From Chitinophaga pinensis (GTDB taxonomy: Bacteria; Bacteroidota; Bacteroidia; Chitinophagales; UBA10324), in contig CAMDOA010000005.1 in assembly GCA_945903305.1 (NCBI GenBank), positions 1-64,000 of the forward strand: a stretch of 64,000 nucleotides of DNA. The letters run 5' to 3'. Under the pieces are notes generated by a model. It ran no database searches and was not told the DNA's origin. It saw nothing but the letters and a program-made list of their open reading frames with translations. The translations under genes were made by a program, and so were the position numbers. Below, in pieces: positions 1 through 11,199 of this stretch (its first letter is position 1; every line of letters begins with the position of its first letter).

Positions 1-698
1 AAACCGGCGATTTCACCAATGGGTTAATAGCCATGGAGTATTATTTGAAAAAGGCTTCGGCAAAAAAAATTATTTCTTCTGATTATGAATATTATGGTAA
101 ACTGTTATTGAAGGCCGGTAACGATTCACTCGGCGCGTTGAACATTGTGAAGGCAATTGAGATGGACAGCACAAAGTCTGAAATGTTGGGAGATGTAGCG
201 AAATTATATTACGATAAAAAATCGTATCGCAGTGCAGCATTTTATTATGATATGAAAATAAAAAAATCTGTTAAGCCCATTATTCAGGATTGGTTTTCGT
301 TAGGTCGCTCTTATTATTTTGACTCATCGTATGTGCTTGCAGATTCTGCGTTTAAACATATGATTGATTTTAGTCCTTCATGGCCAGTTAGTTATATATG
401 GAGAGCAAGAAGCAATTTGAATTTAGATAAAATGGATTCAACTGCCATTGGTTATGCGGTTCCGCATTACCTGATGATGATTGTAAAAGCTGCCATAGAT
501 TCGGTTTCAACTCTTAAATATAGTAATGAGCTAAAAGAGGCATATCAATATCTTGGAAATTATAATACTTTAAAAGGTAACTATGATGAAGCATTAATTT
601 TTTATGAAAAATTTTTATTGCTTAAGCCAGATGATGTGGATGTGAAAAAAACCATTGATGCAATCAAAGCATCAAAAAAAAGTACAAAACCAAAATAG
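1..698 (+). CDS. TPR-repeat protein, C-terminal part (5' end outside the window)
   Basis: Frame of ORF 33..698 is open back to the window edge (TGDFTNGLIAMEYYLKK...); TPR-like helical repeats (YEYYGKLLLKAGNDSLGALNIVKAIEMD, AYQYLGNYNTLKGNYDEALIFYEKFLLLKP). Confidence 0.75.
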   Translation, partial: TGDFTNGLIAMEYYLKKASAKKIISSDYEYYGKLLLKAGNDSLGALNIVKAIEMDSTKSEMLGDVAKLYYDKKSYRSAAFYYDMKIKKSVKPIIQDWFSLGRSYYFDSSYVLADSAFKHMIDFSPSWPVSYIWRARSNLNLDKMDSTAIGYAVPHYLMMIVKAAIDSVSTLKYSNELKEAYQYLGNYNTLKGNYDEALIFYEKFLLLKPDDVDVKKTIDAIKASKKSTKPK

Positions 699-728
699 AA
701 AATTATTTATTCTGAAATTACATTCAAA

Positions 729-760
729 CCTCAATGACGAAAGTCATTGAGGTTTTCTTT
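729..760 (+). terminator. Rho-independent terminator after the TPR gene
   Basis: Perfect 10-bp stem cctcaatgac-gaaa-gtcattgagg followed by ttttcttttt. Confidence 0.85.
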
Positions 761-792
761 TTATAAGATTACTTTTATCAAAACATTTAATT

Positions 793-1605
793 ATGGCAGG
801 TATACTCTTTCCCACCGATTTTTCCGTTGATTCAATCAACGCGCTCGATTTTGCAATTCAAATTGCAAAGCGAAACAGCACCCGCATTATTCTTTTTCAT
901 GCTTACCAGTTACATGCAATGGAACCGAGCATGCCATTGCCTGAAATTACAGTAGAGGCCATTCAGGAAAGTGTAATGAAACGATTGGAAAATCTGAAGA
1001 ACGATATGTTACAGAAAGAAAATCTACACATTGAAACTGCTTCAGGTTTTGGTTTTACCACTGATGCCATAAATCAGGCAACAGAAGATTTTGATATAGA
1101 TTATGTGGTAATGGGAACCACAGGTGCTTCCGGAATTTCAAGAGTTATAATGGGAAGTAATACTGCTGCTTGTATTGATAAAATTAAAAAACCTGTTATT
1201 GCTATTCCAAAGAATTCGCAATTCAGGGGTTTCGATAAAATTATTTTTGCTTCTGCATTGCACGAAGAAGAATTGCCGGCGCTTGAAAAACTGAATGAGT
1301 TACTTAAACATTTTGGAGCCGAAGTTCATGTGGTACACACATTTAATCCGGATGATAAACAACGGATGGAATTAAATAAATTTCAGGAGTTAGCTGATGC
1401 AAAATTGTATAATGTAAAAACCTTTTATCGGCAGTTCAGCGGAAGTGTTATTGAAGGCATTGAGCAGGCAATTCGATTGCAGAAAACCGATGCACTGGTT
1501 ATGGTGACACATCACCGTGGTTTCTTTAAAAAATTATTCGACAGAAGTATTACCAAGCAAATGATTTATCACACTGATGTTCCGCTTATTGCTTTTCAGG
1601 CATAA
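793..1605 (+). CDS. Universal stress protein (UspA) family, two tandem Usp domains
   Basis: ILFPTDFSVDSINALDFAIQIAKRNSTRIILFHAY...YVVMGTTGASGISRVIMGSNTAACIDKIKKPVIAIP is a canonical Usp motif; 270 aa two-domain length. Confidence 0.9.
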   Translation: MAGILFPTDFSVDSINALDFAIQIAKRNSTRIILFHAYQLHAMEPSMPLPEITVEAIQESVMKRLENLKNDMLQKENLHIETASGFGFTTDAINQATEDFDIDYVVMGTTGASGISRVIMGSNTAACIDKIKKPVIAIPKNSQFRGFDKIIFASALHEEELPALEKLNELLKHFGAEVHVVHTFNPDDKQRMELNKFQELADAKLYNVKTFYRQFSGSVIEGIEQAIRLQKTDALVMVTHHRGFFKKLFDRSITKQMIYHTDVPLIAFQA

Positions 1606-1657
1606 CTGCCTGAAGAAAAAATTAGACAAGCAAAATTTTTATTTACCTGAAAAAATC

Positions 1658-3268
1658 TTAGTAGTATTTATAAATGTCTTCATAAAAAATCAATTCACTA
1701 TTTCTGATATCACACAGATTATATCGGATATACACCGGAAGTTTTTTACTTAAATCAATTTGTTTTTTTGTTTTCGTATTCAGCCAGTGTTTAATACTGT
1801 CAGCCGGATATTTAACTGAATCAGGATTGGCAATCTGATAAGCAAGATTTACTGCTTGCTCAACTCTGATACATCCATGTGATAAAGCCCGATAATCTTT
1901 TTTGAAAAAAGTGCGGGTGTTTGTTTCATGCAGGTAAACACCATACTTGCTCGGGAAAATAAATTTTACAACCCCTAATGAATTATCCAATCCTTCGCGC
2001 TGTCGAAGTATAAATGGAAAATAGGTTTTGGTGTATTTCTTCCAATTAATTTTGGAAGCATCAATTACTTCACGCGCAGAATTCAAAACTTCCATATTTT
2101 GTTTTCTTAAGTAAGCAGTATCCTTTTTCAGATGAGGAAGAATTTCTTTGGTAGCAATACTGAACGGAACAGTCCAGTATGGATACAATACAAAATAATT
2201 CACCTTACTGTTTAAAACAGGCGAGGCATGCTTTGGAGAACCACAAATAATTTTCGATTCTAATCGCATTGTGTCATTCATCCAATATTGAAGATTGAAT
2301 GATGGCAGATTAACATACAAAAAACGATCAGGAAAAGTATCGGGTTCGGCGCGCCATTGATCTAATACTAAATTGATTTGGTGAATTCGTTGTTCAACTG
2401 AAACATTCATTGCTTTCAAAGTTCTTTTTCCGGGAACTCCATCAGCAAATAATCCATGTTTTTTCTGGAATGATTTTATAGCCAATACAAGTTTCAGTGA
2501 ATCTGATTTTTGATTAGTGTTGTCGAAATCACAACTTTCAAGCAATCTTGTTTTCAAAATATTTTTAAATGAGGAAGAATAGGATGGTGTGTCTGGAACT
2601 TTAGAAAATTTATTATTCATAAAATCCATACGGTAATTTTTCAATGCCAACTTTAACTCCTTATATTGTTGGTGTTGCGGTTCAAATGTCAACATTGTTT
2701 GAGTTAGGTTTCCGGAATGAATTCCTCTGAATAACAAAAGCAACAACATGGAATCAGAAAAATGTTTCTCCTTTCTTATCCGAATGCTATCGGGTGAATA
2801 TTGTGAAAAGCATAAGCGATTTGCATAACTGAAATAAGCATCGGTCATCAGTACTTCTGCATGCGCATATAAAGCAGCATCGTTAGCATTGAGTGAATCA
2901 GTTTTTGATTTAGCAATAAGCGAAATGATTTTTGTTAATTGCAAGTATTGTGTATCAATACCATTATCGGGAGCATTGGATAATATTTTTAAAAGAGACT
3001 CTGATGCACTTAACCAGTTACTGCTATCGCTCCAAACCGGTTTAAACTTATTTTCGTCATAAAATAAAAAGACAGCTTCATTGTTTTCAATTGTTTCAAT
3101 ACTGTCAATATTTTCATGTAGAAATTTTACACGGTCTTTAATGTTTTCGGTAATTGCATGGCGAAGTCGGGATGGGTTTTTCACAACATCCGTTTCTTTT
3201 GGAACAGATGGTTTACAACAAATAAATAAAATTGATAAAGCAATAACAGTATAGAAAAAGCGAATCAT
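1658..3268 (-). CDS. L,D-transpeptidase (YkuD domain, YcbB-like) lipoprotein
   Basis: Lipobox-like LFICC; peptidoglycan-binding segment (SDSLKLVLAIKSFQKKHGLFADGVPGKRTLKAMN); catalytic motif YRALSHGCIRVEQAVNLA. Confidence 0.9.
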   Translation of the reverse strand: MIRFFYTVIALSILFICCKPSVPKETDVVKNPSRLRHAITENIKDRVKFLHENIDSIETIENNEAVFLFYDENKFKPVWSDSSNWLSASESLLKILSNAPDNGIDTQYLQLTKIISLIAKSKTDSLNANDAALYAHAEVLMTDAYFSYANRLCFSQYSPDSIRIRKEKHFSDSMLLLLLFRGIHSGNLTQTMLTFEPQHQQYKELKLALKNYRMDFMNNKFSKVPDTPSYSSSFKNILKTRLLESCDFDNTNQKSDSLKLVLAIKSFQKKHGLFADGVPGKRTLKAMNVSVEQRIHQINLVLDQWRAEPDTFPDRFLYVNLPSFNLQYWMNDTMRLESKIICGSPKHASPVLNSKVNYFVLYPYWTVPFSIATKEILPHLKKDTAYLRKQNMEVLNSAREVIDASKINWKKYTKTYFPFILRQREGLDNSLGVVKFIFPSKYGVYLHETNTRTFFKKDYRALSHGCIRVEQAVNLAYQIANPDSVKYPADSIKHWLNTKTKKQIDLSKKLPVYIRYNLCDIRNSELIFYEDIYKYY

Positions 3269-3340
3269 TAATCAGAAAGACTAATTCTTTAGTGCAAACT
3301 TAAACTGAAATTTTTTGAAATAATTGTGTTAATGTGGAAA

Positions 3341-4939
3341 TTACTTTTTTACAAATCTGAATTCCTTTGTACTATTCTCTGAATTAACTTTTACAAAATA
3401 AATTCCGGGAGGGAGTAGTTGAATGTTTTTTCTGTAAGGAGAAAAGGAAGCATGAAAAATTGTTTCACTTGAAATAATACGACCGATAGCATCTGATAGT
3501 ACGATTTCGTAATCGCGATTCTTTTTCAGGCCAGAGAAATTCAATACATCATTGGCGGGGTTTGGATAAATGCCGAAAGCTGGTTCGTTCGTAAAGTGGG
3601 TAATACCAGTTGTATCAGTTGTTGAATCAGCAGGATAAAATGTTTCGAGATACACGCGATATAGTTTATGATTTGCAGCACTAAGCCCCATATTCGGCTG
3701 TGAAGCTTTAATTCCTCCATACAGGTAACCAATCATGGTTCTGCCGGTATCTTTCCGCAGGTTATAAATACCATAATCGAACTGGGCACCTCTTTCAGAT
3801 GCTATAAATTCCATATTGCTGCCAAGCAGACCTGGCATTTTCAAATCAAGAATAGTTTCTGTTGAAGATCCGTCAGGGTTTTTTGTTTGAATGGTAATAT
3901 CATTTATAAACGGTATAAGTGAATCCAGAATTTGTATTCCGGCACTATCTAAAAAAGTATGAAGACTTATTCCGCCAAAAAAAATCTGATACATTTTATT
4001 TTCAGTACTGTCAAACAGTGAAACAACAGGGCAGGTATATTGACTCATCTTTTGATTGAAAGTGTCAACGGTGTAACTGGTTCCATCAAAGTATATTGGA
4101 TTAAGAAATGGCCAATCCTGATTCTTGCGAAATACACCTCCATATGCGGCGATTCCGGTTTGTCCGGCTGAGTTTTTATAATATTCAACATTCAAATCAC
4201 GGCGATGAAAATTTGCTGAGTCATATAAAGAGGTGAAGTTGGATATACTAACAGTTGTACCGTTATCCGTAATCTGAAATTTTCTGATAGCTTCAGTATA
4301 ATACTGAGTATAAATTACAAATTGTTGATTATAAAAACCATCGAATCTGTTTCCCATTACCAGGAAATAATCATTACCCAATTTCATTAGTTTTCCGCCA
4401 GTAACTGCGGCAACCGTGTCGTATGTACTCCGAATGTGTTGTTGCGCACTGATTGTTGATTGATTAATTACAGCATCTATCATTTCATTCACATCAATTG
4501 AAATAATATAGGGTGCAGTATAAAATCCGGTACTGACTTCCCATGTATATCCTCCGAGGATAAACAGATTATTTCCTTCTTGCCAGAATTGGGTATTTGT
4601 GCTGCGGAGTAAAGAATGATAAATTGAATCAAGCGAGTCAACAGAAAAGGAAGTAACCTGCCAATTCGAAGTGTCGATTACTAAAATATTACTGTTGGCA
4701 TAAACTGGTTCAAAAGAATTGTTTGTACTGAATCCGTGAAGTCCTTCAATTCGTCCGGTTACAATTAACCATTTACTTCCTGATGTAGCATACGCGAAAG
4801 AATGAATGCCCGGAAGGTCAGCAATGCTGCTGTCAACTTCTTCCAGACTAATAATAAATTGAAGTGTATCATTTGCAGCCTGCGCAAAACTTAAGTAAGG
4901 CAAAATAAATAAAACAGAAATGAAAAGAATCTTTTTCAT
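3341..4939 (-). CDS. Secreted protein with T9SS type A C-terminal sorting domain
   Basis: Signal peptide MKKILFISVLFILPYLSFAQ; C-terminus FGIYPNPANDVLNF...GIYFVKVNSENSTKEFRFVKK. Confidence 0.85.
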   Translation of the reverse strand: MKKILFISVLFILPYLSFAQAANDTLQFIISLEEVDSSIADLPGIHSFAYATSGSKWLIVTGRIEGLHGFSTNNSFEPVYANSNILVIDTSNWQVTSFSVDSLDSIYHSLLRSTNTQFWQEGNNLFILGGYTWEVSTGFYTAPYIISIDVNEMIDAVINQSTISAQQHIRSTYDTVAAVTGGKLMKLGNDYFLVMGNRFDGFYNQQFVIYTQYYTEAIRKFQITDNGTTVSISNFTSLYDSANFHRRDLNVEYYKNSAGQTGIAAYGGVFRKNQDWPFLNPIYFDGTSYTVDTFNQKMSQYTCPVVSLFDSTENKMYQIFFGGISLHTFLDSAGIQILDSLIPFINDITIQTKNPDGSSTETILDLKMPGLLGSNMEFIASERGAQFDYGIYNLRKDTGRTMIGYLYGGIKASQPNMGLSAANHKLYRVYLETFYPADSTTDTTGITHFTNEPAFGIYPNPANDVLNFSGLKKNRDYEIVLSDAIGRIISSETIFHASFSPYRKNIQLLPPGIYFVKVNSENSTKEFRFVKK

Positions 4940-5092
4940 GAAACGAATTTAACTTTCTTATCAATTTACTACTAAAAAATTTTAACAGTTCTTATCCATT
5001 ATCAGCTTAATAATTTTTTTGAAGGGAGTTTATTTAAACAGCATTGTTTATTTACTTTGGCGCAAATAAATTTATTATCGCAGCATTTCATT

Positions 5093-5782
5093 ATGGAAAA
5101 ATCAAAAGGTAGATTGATTAATGGAATAGTCATTTTAGTTGCCCTGCATGTAATTGCGTTATGGGGATTAAAATCGGAGTTAACGATGGATTTTTTCTTT
5201 CCATACATTGCAGTACAATTAATTTCCTGTTTTGTATTCCTTATTTATTTTCAGGAACACTGGAATGTGAATGCAGTTTTATTTTTGTTTTTTACTTTTT
5301 GTGCCGGATTTACAATTCAGGCAATAGGCGTTAATACGGTATCAAGTATCAACAATATTTTTTATGGAGGTTATCCTTTTGGTCCGTTTGAATATGGAGT
5401 TGCATTGGGTCCGAAAATTTTTAACACTCCTGTTTTAATCGGGTTAAACTGGTTGATTTTAATTTATTCAATGGGAATTTTATTAAAGAATTTGCCTTAT
5501 TCAAAAGTGCAAAAATCATTATTGGGTTCTCTGATGTTATTACTTTATGATATTGTGCTCGAAGCTATGGCCAAACGAAATGAAATGTGGTACTGGCGCA
5601 CCAAGTTAGATCCATCATCGAACATTAACCCGATACCATTGCAGAATTATGCATCGTGGTTTTTAATTTCGTTTTTATTGCTGTTGTATTTTTATAATGC
5701 AAAAGCAAAACTCAGGAACCCGATTGCACCTGCAGTATTTATTATTATGTTTTTCTTTATCGTAGCCATACAGATTTTATAG
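5093..5782 (+). CDS. Carotenoid biosynthesis protein, CruF/DUF422-like membrane protein
   Basis: Multi-TM protein with FTIQAIGVNTVSSINNIFYGGYPFGPFEYGVALGPKIFNTPVLIGLNW and LYDIVLEAMAKRNEMWYW, as in CruF-like proteins. Confidence 0.75.
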   Translation: MEKSKGRLINGIVILVALHVIALWGLKSELTMDFFFPYIAVQLISCFVFLIYFQEHWNVNAVLFLFFTFCAGFTIQAIGVNTVSSINNIFYGGYPFGPFEYGVALGPKIFNTPVLIGLNWLILIYSMGILLKNLPYSKVQKSLLGSLMLLLYDIVLEAMAKRNEMWYWRTKLDPSSNINPIPLQNYASWFLISFLLLLYFYNAKAKLRNPIAPAVFIIMFFFIVAIQIL

Positions 5783-5872
5783 ACAATTTAAATTGTCAAT
5801 AAATTGTCATAAATCATTTTTGACTTATGCAAATGTGAGGGTTTGCGTTTCTTATTGTAAACCTTTTCAATT

Positions 5873-6724
5873 ATGCAAAACGAAACCAACAAGAAATTCA
5901 GCGAACAAGGTTCGCTGTTTCCATTCGTCAACTTCATTCAACCTACCATGCATTCCGACGATTGGAACCGGATTGTATTTGCTAAGCACCATCAGGATTA
6001 TGGTGCGTTTCAATTGCGTTCGAATTATGGGCAGCAATTAGGGAAATCATTTTTTATTTCAATAGCTATAATATTCCTAAGTATCCATTTGGCCTTTTTT
6101 ATGAATCGAGATTCACCCATTTACAATGCAGGAAAATCAACCGAATATATTATCCCTGAGAATATAAAATTTGAAAAGCTTGATACTGAGAAAAAGAAAA
6201 TGGTACAAGAAAGTAAACCCAAAAAAAATTCAGCAACCATTATTACTTCTGATAGCAGCTTAAATAAAAATCCGGTTGTAAAGGAATTACCTGATTCAGG
6301 ATTCGGAAGTGGTACTGACACTTCCGGAATATTTAAACCTGTTGTTAAGGGTTCAATCGGCGGAGGAAAATCAACTGGCAGCAAAACAACAGAAAGTGAA
6401 AAAGACAGTGTGGTTACCTGGGCACCAGAAATGCCTGAATTTCCAGGAGGGATAAAGGCTTTGAATAAATACATTTCAAAAAATTTAAAAACAAATAATC
6501 AGTGGAGAGAAAGCGGGAATGCGGGGAAAATCATTTATGAATTTGTGATAGACCGTGATGGAAAAATCACCAACCTGAAAGTGATTATGGATAATGTGAA
6601 ATATGGAATAGCAGAATTAAATATGACCATGATGAATGATATGCCCAATTGGAAACCTGGAAAAAATAATGGTCACGAGGTCAGGGTTTTATTCAGGCTT
6701 CCTGTTTTATTAATGAAAGAATAA
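5873..6724 (+). CDS. TonB-like energy transducer protein (single TM, TonB C-terminal domain)
   Basis: One TM segment, K/P/S/T-rich linker, then PEMPEFPGGIKALNKYISKNLK...GKIIYEFVIDRDGKITNLKV...NWKPGKNNGHEVRVLFRLPV. Confidence 0.75.
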   Translation: MQNETNKKFSEQGSLFPFVNFIQPTMHSDDWNRIVFAKHHQDYGAFQLRSNYGQQLGKSFFISIAIIFLSIHLAFFMNRDSPIYNAGKSTEYIIPENIKFEKLDTEKKKMVQESKPKKNSATIITSDSSLNKNPVVKELPDSGFGSGTDTSGIFKPVVKGSIGGGKSTGSKTTESEKDSVVTWAPEMPEFPGGIKALNKYISKNLKTNNQWRESGNAGKIIYEFVIDRDGKITNLKVIMDNVKYGIAELNMTMMNDMPNWKPGKNNGHEVRVLFRLPVLLMKE

Positions 6725-6784
6725 CATTCGGTTCAGGAAGAAATTTGTTGAGCGATTGACGGTTTACACTCATTAATATTTATT

Positions 6785-7741
6785 TTGCTCCCCGTAATGA
6801 AAACAGCTTACAATTTCCTTCGGCTAATCAGGTATCCGAATTTATTATTTATCATACTCACACAATGTTTTTTTCATTTTCTTATTGTCATTCCAATCCT
6901 CGCTAATTGGGGATTTATTTCAGCGGTCACTAATTTTAATTTCGGTCTTCTTGTTTTAGCTACTGTTTTACTGGCTGCTGGCGGGTATATAATAAATGAT
7001 TATTTCGATGTGAAGATTGATGCAATTAATAAACCTCAGAAACTTTTTATTAGCAAATTAATTCATCGTCGGTCAGCAATTATTGCGCATCAGGTATTCA
7101 CTTTTATTGCAATTGCCATTGGCGTTTATTTAGCCTGGCAGGTACAAAATTTCAGACTCGCATTTATTTTTCCAATCGTTGCAGCACTATTGTGGTTTTA
7201 TTCCACCACCTACAAACGACAAACTTTTGTTGGAAATTTTATTGTAGCCTTACTTACAGGCCTTGTTGTGCTGATGGTAGTTTTATATGAGCAACCCTTA
7301 TTTAAGCCGACCAACTATGAGCAGGTAATGGCGGGTTATGCCATATTTATCCGCGCTTTTTTTTATTTTCTTTTTGCTTTTTTAGTATCGCTTATTCGGG
7401 AAATAGTAAAGGATATGGAAGATAAAAACGGCGATGAGATTTATGGATGTAAAACATTGCCAATTATTCTCGGCATGCAGAAAACAAAAAGCATTGTTTA
7501 TTTATTAGGAATCATCGTAATTATACTCATTGGGTTTGTGCAAACCGAACCTTTTTTATCGCGTGATTATTTAACGGTTATTTATTTAATGCAAACCGTG
7601 CAGTTTCCCATGTTTGTTATGCAATGGCTTTTGTATCGGGCCGATACACAAAAAGATTTTAACCGAATAAGCACCTTGGTAAAAGTGGTGATGCTTATGG
7701 GCATTCTGACTATGGGATATTTTTATTTTTTAATGGCCTGA
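6785..7741 (+). CDS. UbiA-family prenyltransferase (geranylgeranylglycerol-phosphate geranylgeranyltransferase-like)
   Basis: YIINDYFDVKIDAINKPQK (NDxxDxxxD) and REIVKDMEDKNGDEIYGCKTLPI (second Asp motif); multi-TM. Confidence 0.85.
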   Translation: MLPVMKTAYNFLRLIRYPNLLFIILTQCFFHFLIVIPILANWGFISAVTNFNFGLLVLATVLLAAGGYIINDYFDVKIDAINKPQKLFISKLIHRRSAIIAHQVFTFIAIAIGVYLAWQVQNFRLAFIFPIVAALLWFYSTTYKRQTFVGNFIVALLTGLVVLMVVLYEQPLFKPTNYEQVMAGYAIFIRAFFYFLFAFLVSLIREIVKDMEDKNGDEIYGCKTLPIILGMQKTKSIVYLLGIIVIILIGFVQTEPFLSRDYLTVIYLMQTVQFPMFVMQWLLYRADTQKDFNRISTLVKVVMLMGILTMGYFYFLMA

Positions 7742-7753
7742 TCAATTTTATTA

Positions 7754-8326
7754 ATGAAAATAATATTGGCCTCACAATCACCGCGCCGTAAGGAGTTAAT
7801 GAAACTTGCGGGATATGATTTCGAAATTCGGATATCGAAGGAGGATGAAACAATTAATTCGGAGTGGAACATTTTTGAGGTTCCCGAAAAATTAGCCATC
7901 CGAAAAGCCAATGCCGTGTTCCAGTTTTTATCTGCCAATGATCAATCCATAATTATTGCCGCAGATACGGTTGTGATATTTGAAAATAAAATTTTAAATA
8001 AACCGCAAAATGAAAACGAAGCATTTGAAATGCTTAATGCACTGAATGGAAAAAATCATATTGTAATTACAGGTGTTTGTTTTAAAAGCCGAAGCAAACA
8101 AGTTTCATTCAGTGATGAAACAAAAGTATTTTTCAGGAAACTATTACCTGCTGACTTAAAATTTTATATCGAAAATTTTAAACCATTTGATAAAGCCGGA
8201 AGTTATGGAATACAGGATTGGCTCGGTGTTCGAATTGTGGATAGGATAGAGGGTTGTTATTTTAATGTCATGGGGTTACCGGTTCGAAGGGTAATTCAAG
8301 AAATAAATGCATTCAATATTTTATAA
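7754..8326 (+). CDS. maf: Maf-family nucleotide pyrophosphatase
   Basis: MKIILASQSPRRKELMKLAG, AADTVV, DKAGSYGIQDWLG, GCYFNVMGLPV. Confidence 0.93.
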   Translation: MKIILASQSPRRKELMKLAGYDFEIRISKEDETINSEWNIFEVPEKLAIRKANAVFQFLSANDQSIIIAADTVVIFENKILNKPQNENEAFEMLNALNGKNHIVITGVCFKSRSKQVSFSDETKVFFRKLLPADLKFYIENFKPFDKAGSYGIQDWLGVRIVDRIEGCYFNVMGLPVRRVIQEINAFNIL

Positions 8327-8482
8327 GGAATCACCCTTTCTTAATTTATAAAAATGGATTTCTGATTTTTAAAATCTGATTTTGAATCTGGAATAAATTT
8401 TCAAATTAGCCGAACTCTTATTTTCTTTTTTGTTGAATGTCTTAATAGTTATACTTAGTTTCGTTCGAGATAATAATTTCAA

Positions 8483-11101
8483 ATGGCTCGAAAATTATTT
8501 TATTTATTTTTATTTATACCGGCTATTTCCTTTTCACAAGGGCAGGGAAATATCTGGCACTTTGGAGATAATGCGGGAATAGATTTTAATTCAGGTACTG
8601 CCGTAGCCATTCAAGGGTTTGTAAATACCACAGAAGGTTGTGCTTCTATTTGTAACAGCGCAGGTGCATTATTATTTTCTACTGACGGAATTACAGTTTA
8701 TAATAATGTCGGAGGTGTACTTGCTTCCGGGTTAAACGGCGATCCATCTTCTTCACAGTCCGGAGTTATTGTTCCTTTCCCGGGAGCCATAGATAAATAT
8801 TACATTTTTACTGCAGATGCCACAACCGGTGCGGCCGGCATTTGTTATTCAGTTATTGATATGAATTTAAACGCCGGCTTAGGTGGAGCAGTTAGTATTA
8901 ATACGCAATTAATTACTCCTGCCTGCGAAAAAATAACTGCCATACGAAATTCAAATGGTACTGATTACTGGGTGGTGGTTCATGCTTTTCCCTCCGATGA
9001 GTTTTATGCTTATCCGGTTACAGCAGCTGGAGTAGGAACACCAATAGTAACTGCCATTGGATTACCTATTAATGGTTCGGCAAATACAATAGGTTATTTA
9101 AAAAGCTCTCCAAACGGGCAGATGTTGGCTGCCGGCAGATGCTTTGTTGCCAATGACCCTATTGAGTTATTTGATTTTGATGCCAGCACCGGAATACTGA
9201 GTAATTATATTCCTATTCCAAGTATTGGAAATGCTTATGGTATTTCTTTTTCTCCCGACAATTCAAAATTATATATCGGTTATAATGATTTAACCGGAAT
9301 AAACATCGAGCAATTTGATTTATCAATAACCAATTTTCAAAATTTTCCATACACAGTAATTCAGGGAACAGGCGTTTATCATTATGCACTTCAGTTAGCA
9401 CCTGATGGAAAAATTTATTGTTCAAAATATTCTGAAACTACGCTTGGAGTTATTAATAATCCAAATCAAGCGGGCATTGCATGCAACTACGATGATTTTG
9501 GTTTTACACTTTTCCCGGGAACTACTGCAATGGTAGGATTGCCAAATTTTATCGATAATTTTTTTACTCCGATTACCTGCAATGTTAATCTTGGAAACGA
9601 TACAATGTATTGCGGAAATTTTTCGCAAACATTAAATGCAGGCTCTTCCGATTCACTGATATTGTGGAGTAATGGAAGTACCAATCAAACCATTACTATT
9701 GATACTGCCGGAATCTATTGGGTGGTAAAAACACTGGCAGGAGGATGTGTGGCAACTGATACCATAATAATTACACAACATCCTGAAACCACAGTATGGT
9801 TAGGCGACAACGCAGTCGCATGCAATCCCGGCGATATAACATTGGATGCAGGCGCAGGCTTTGCTCTTTACCACTGGAGCAATAGTACTGACTTGCAAAC
9901 TTTAACTCCGCTAACAACAGGAAATTATTTTATTCAGGTTATGGATACCAATGGTTGTTTTGACATGGACACCATCAGTGTATTATTTCTTGCGCCATCA
10001 ATTAATATTGGAAATAACACTGCGATTTGTGTAAACGATTCATTGCAGTTGAATGCCGGCAGTGGTTTTGTTTCGTATGAATGGAGTACAGGCTCTGTTG
10101 ATTCATCTATCATGATTTATTCGGCCGGCACTTACTTTGTTTCAGTTAAGGACTCATTTGCATGCACAGCATACGACACCATTATAATTTCACTTTCTAC
10201 TCCGGCAATAAATATTGGAACCGACACTCTTTTTTGCAACGCATTTAATTATTCAATCACAGCAGGCAGCGGCTTTGCCAATTATCACTGGCAAAATAAC
10301 AGCAGCAATTCAACCTACATCATTACATCGGCTGGATTGTATAGTGTGACGGTGACTGATATTTATGGTTGCACAGCAGCAGATGCCATTACTGTTTTAA
10401 ATAATCTTCCTCAAGTAAGTATTGGAAACGATACTGTCATTTGTATTAATACATCAGCCACAATTACTGCCACCACAGGTTTCGATAATTATATGTGGAA
10501 CACTGGAAGTAGCGTTGAAAATATAGTTGCCGCAACAAGCGGAGTTTATAGTGTAACCGTTACCGACAGCGAAGGATGTACCACCGCTGATTATAAAAAT
10601 ATTTCAGTTAATAATCCTGCATTATTTATCGGCAACGATACCAGCACCTGCAATGGCAATGGAATTATGCTGGATGCCGGAAATTCGTTTGTCAATTATT
10701 TGTGGAGCAATAACTCCGGTGAGCAACTAATAATCACCAACGGCGCCGGAATATATTCGGTTACTGTTACTGATTTTTATGGATGCAATATATCAGATGA
10801 AGCAACTATAACTTATAGCAATTGCGTTGATATAATTGTTCCAACCGGATTTACACCCAATGGCGATGGACTCAATAATTTCTTCCACATTTTAAATGCT
10901 TCAGATTTTAAATCAGCCGAAATAAAAATTTATAATCGCTGGGGTCAGTTGCTATTTGAAAGCAATGATGCAAATGCCAGCTGGAACGGAAAATACAATG
11001 GCGAAGATTGCGAAGTGGGTGTTTATGTTTTTGTTATTTCAGGAAAAAATTATTTGGAGCTTGCTATTTTCAAAAATGGGAACATTACTTTGTTGAGGTA
11101 G
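8483..11101 (+). CDS. Large secreted protein: N-terminal propeller-like domain, repeated Ig/PKD-like segments, gliding motility-associated (T9SS type B) C-terminal domain
   Basis: Signal peptide; NIWHFGDNAGIDF...; C-term IIVPTGFTPNGDGLNNFFHI...KIYNRWGQLLFES...WNGKYNGEDCEVGVYVFVI. Confidence 0.88.
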   Translation: MARKLFYLFLFIPAISFSQGQGNIWHFGDNAGIDFNSGTAVAIQGFVNTTEGCASICNSAGALLFSTDGITVYNNVGGVLASGLNGDPSSSQSGVIVPFPGAIDKYYIFTADATTGAAGICYSVIDMNLNAGLGGAVSINTQLITPACEKITAIRNSNGTDYWVVVHAFPSDEFYAYPVTAAGVGTPIVTAIGLPINGSANTIGYLKSSPNGQMLAAGRCFVANDPIELFDFDASTGILSNYIPIPSIGNAYGISFSPDNSKLYIGYNDLTGINIEQFDLSITNFQNFPYTVIQGTGVYHYALQLAPDGKIYCSKYSETTLGVINNPNQAGIACNYDDFGFTLFPGTTAMVGLPNFIDNFFTPITCNVNLGNDTMYCGNFSQTLNAGSSDSLILWSNGSTNQTITIDTAGIYWVVKTLAGGCVATDTIIITQHPETTVWLGDNAVACNPGDITLDAGAGFALYHWSNSTDLQTLTPLTTGNYFIQVMDTNGCFDMDTISVLFLAPSINIGNNTAICVNDSLQLNAGSGFVSYEWSTGSVDSSIMIYSAGTYFVSVKDSFACTAYDTIIISLSTPAINIGTDTLFCNAFNYSITAGSGFANYHWQNNSSNSTYIITSAGLYSVTVTDIYGCTAADAITVLNNLPQVSIGNDTVICINTSATITATTGFDNYMWNTGSSVENIVAATSGVYSVTVTDSEGCTTADYKNISVNNPALFIGNDTSTCNGNGIMLDAGNSFVNYLWSNNSGEQLIITNGAGIYSVTVTDFYGCNISDEATITYSNCVDIIVPTGFTPNGDGLNNFFHILNASDFKSAEIKIYNRWGQLLFESNDANASWNGKYNGEDCEVGVYVFVISGKNYLELAIFKNGNITLLR

Positions 11102-11199
11102 ATATACGAACTTGTATAATTAATATTTATGTATGGCTTAACTTACTGAACAAGTAAGTAAATCAAAATTTGAAAATGATTTCAGGCAACCGGCACGCT

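Noticed and set aside
5793-6041. 82-aa ORF before the TonB-like gene
   Set aside because: Overlaps the 5' end of the better-supported 5873 CDS in another frame; no recognisable features.
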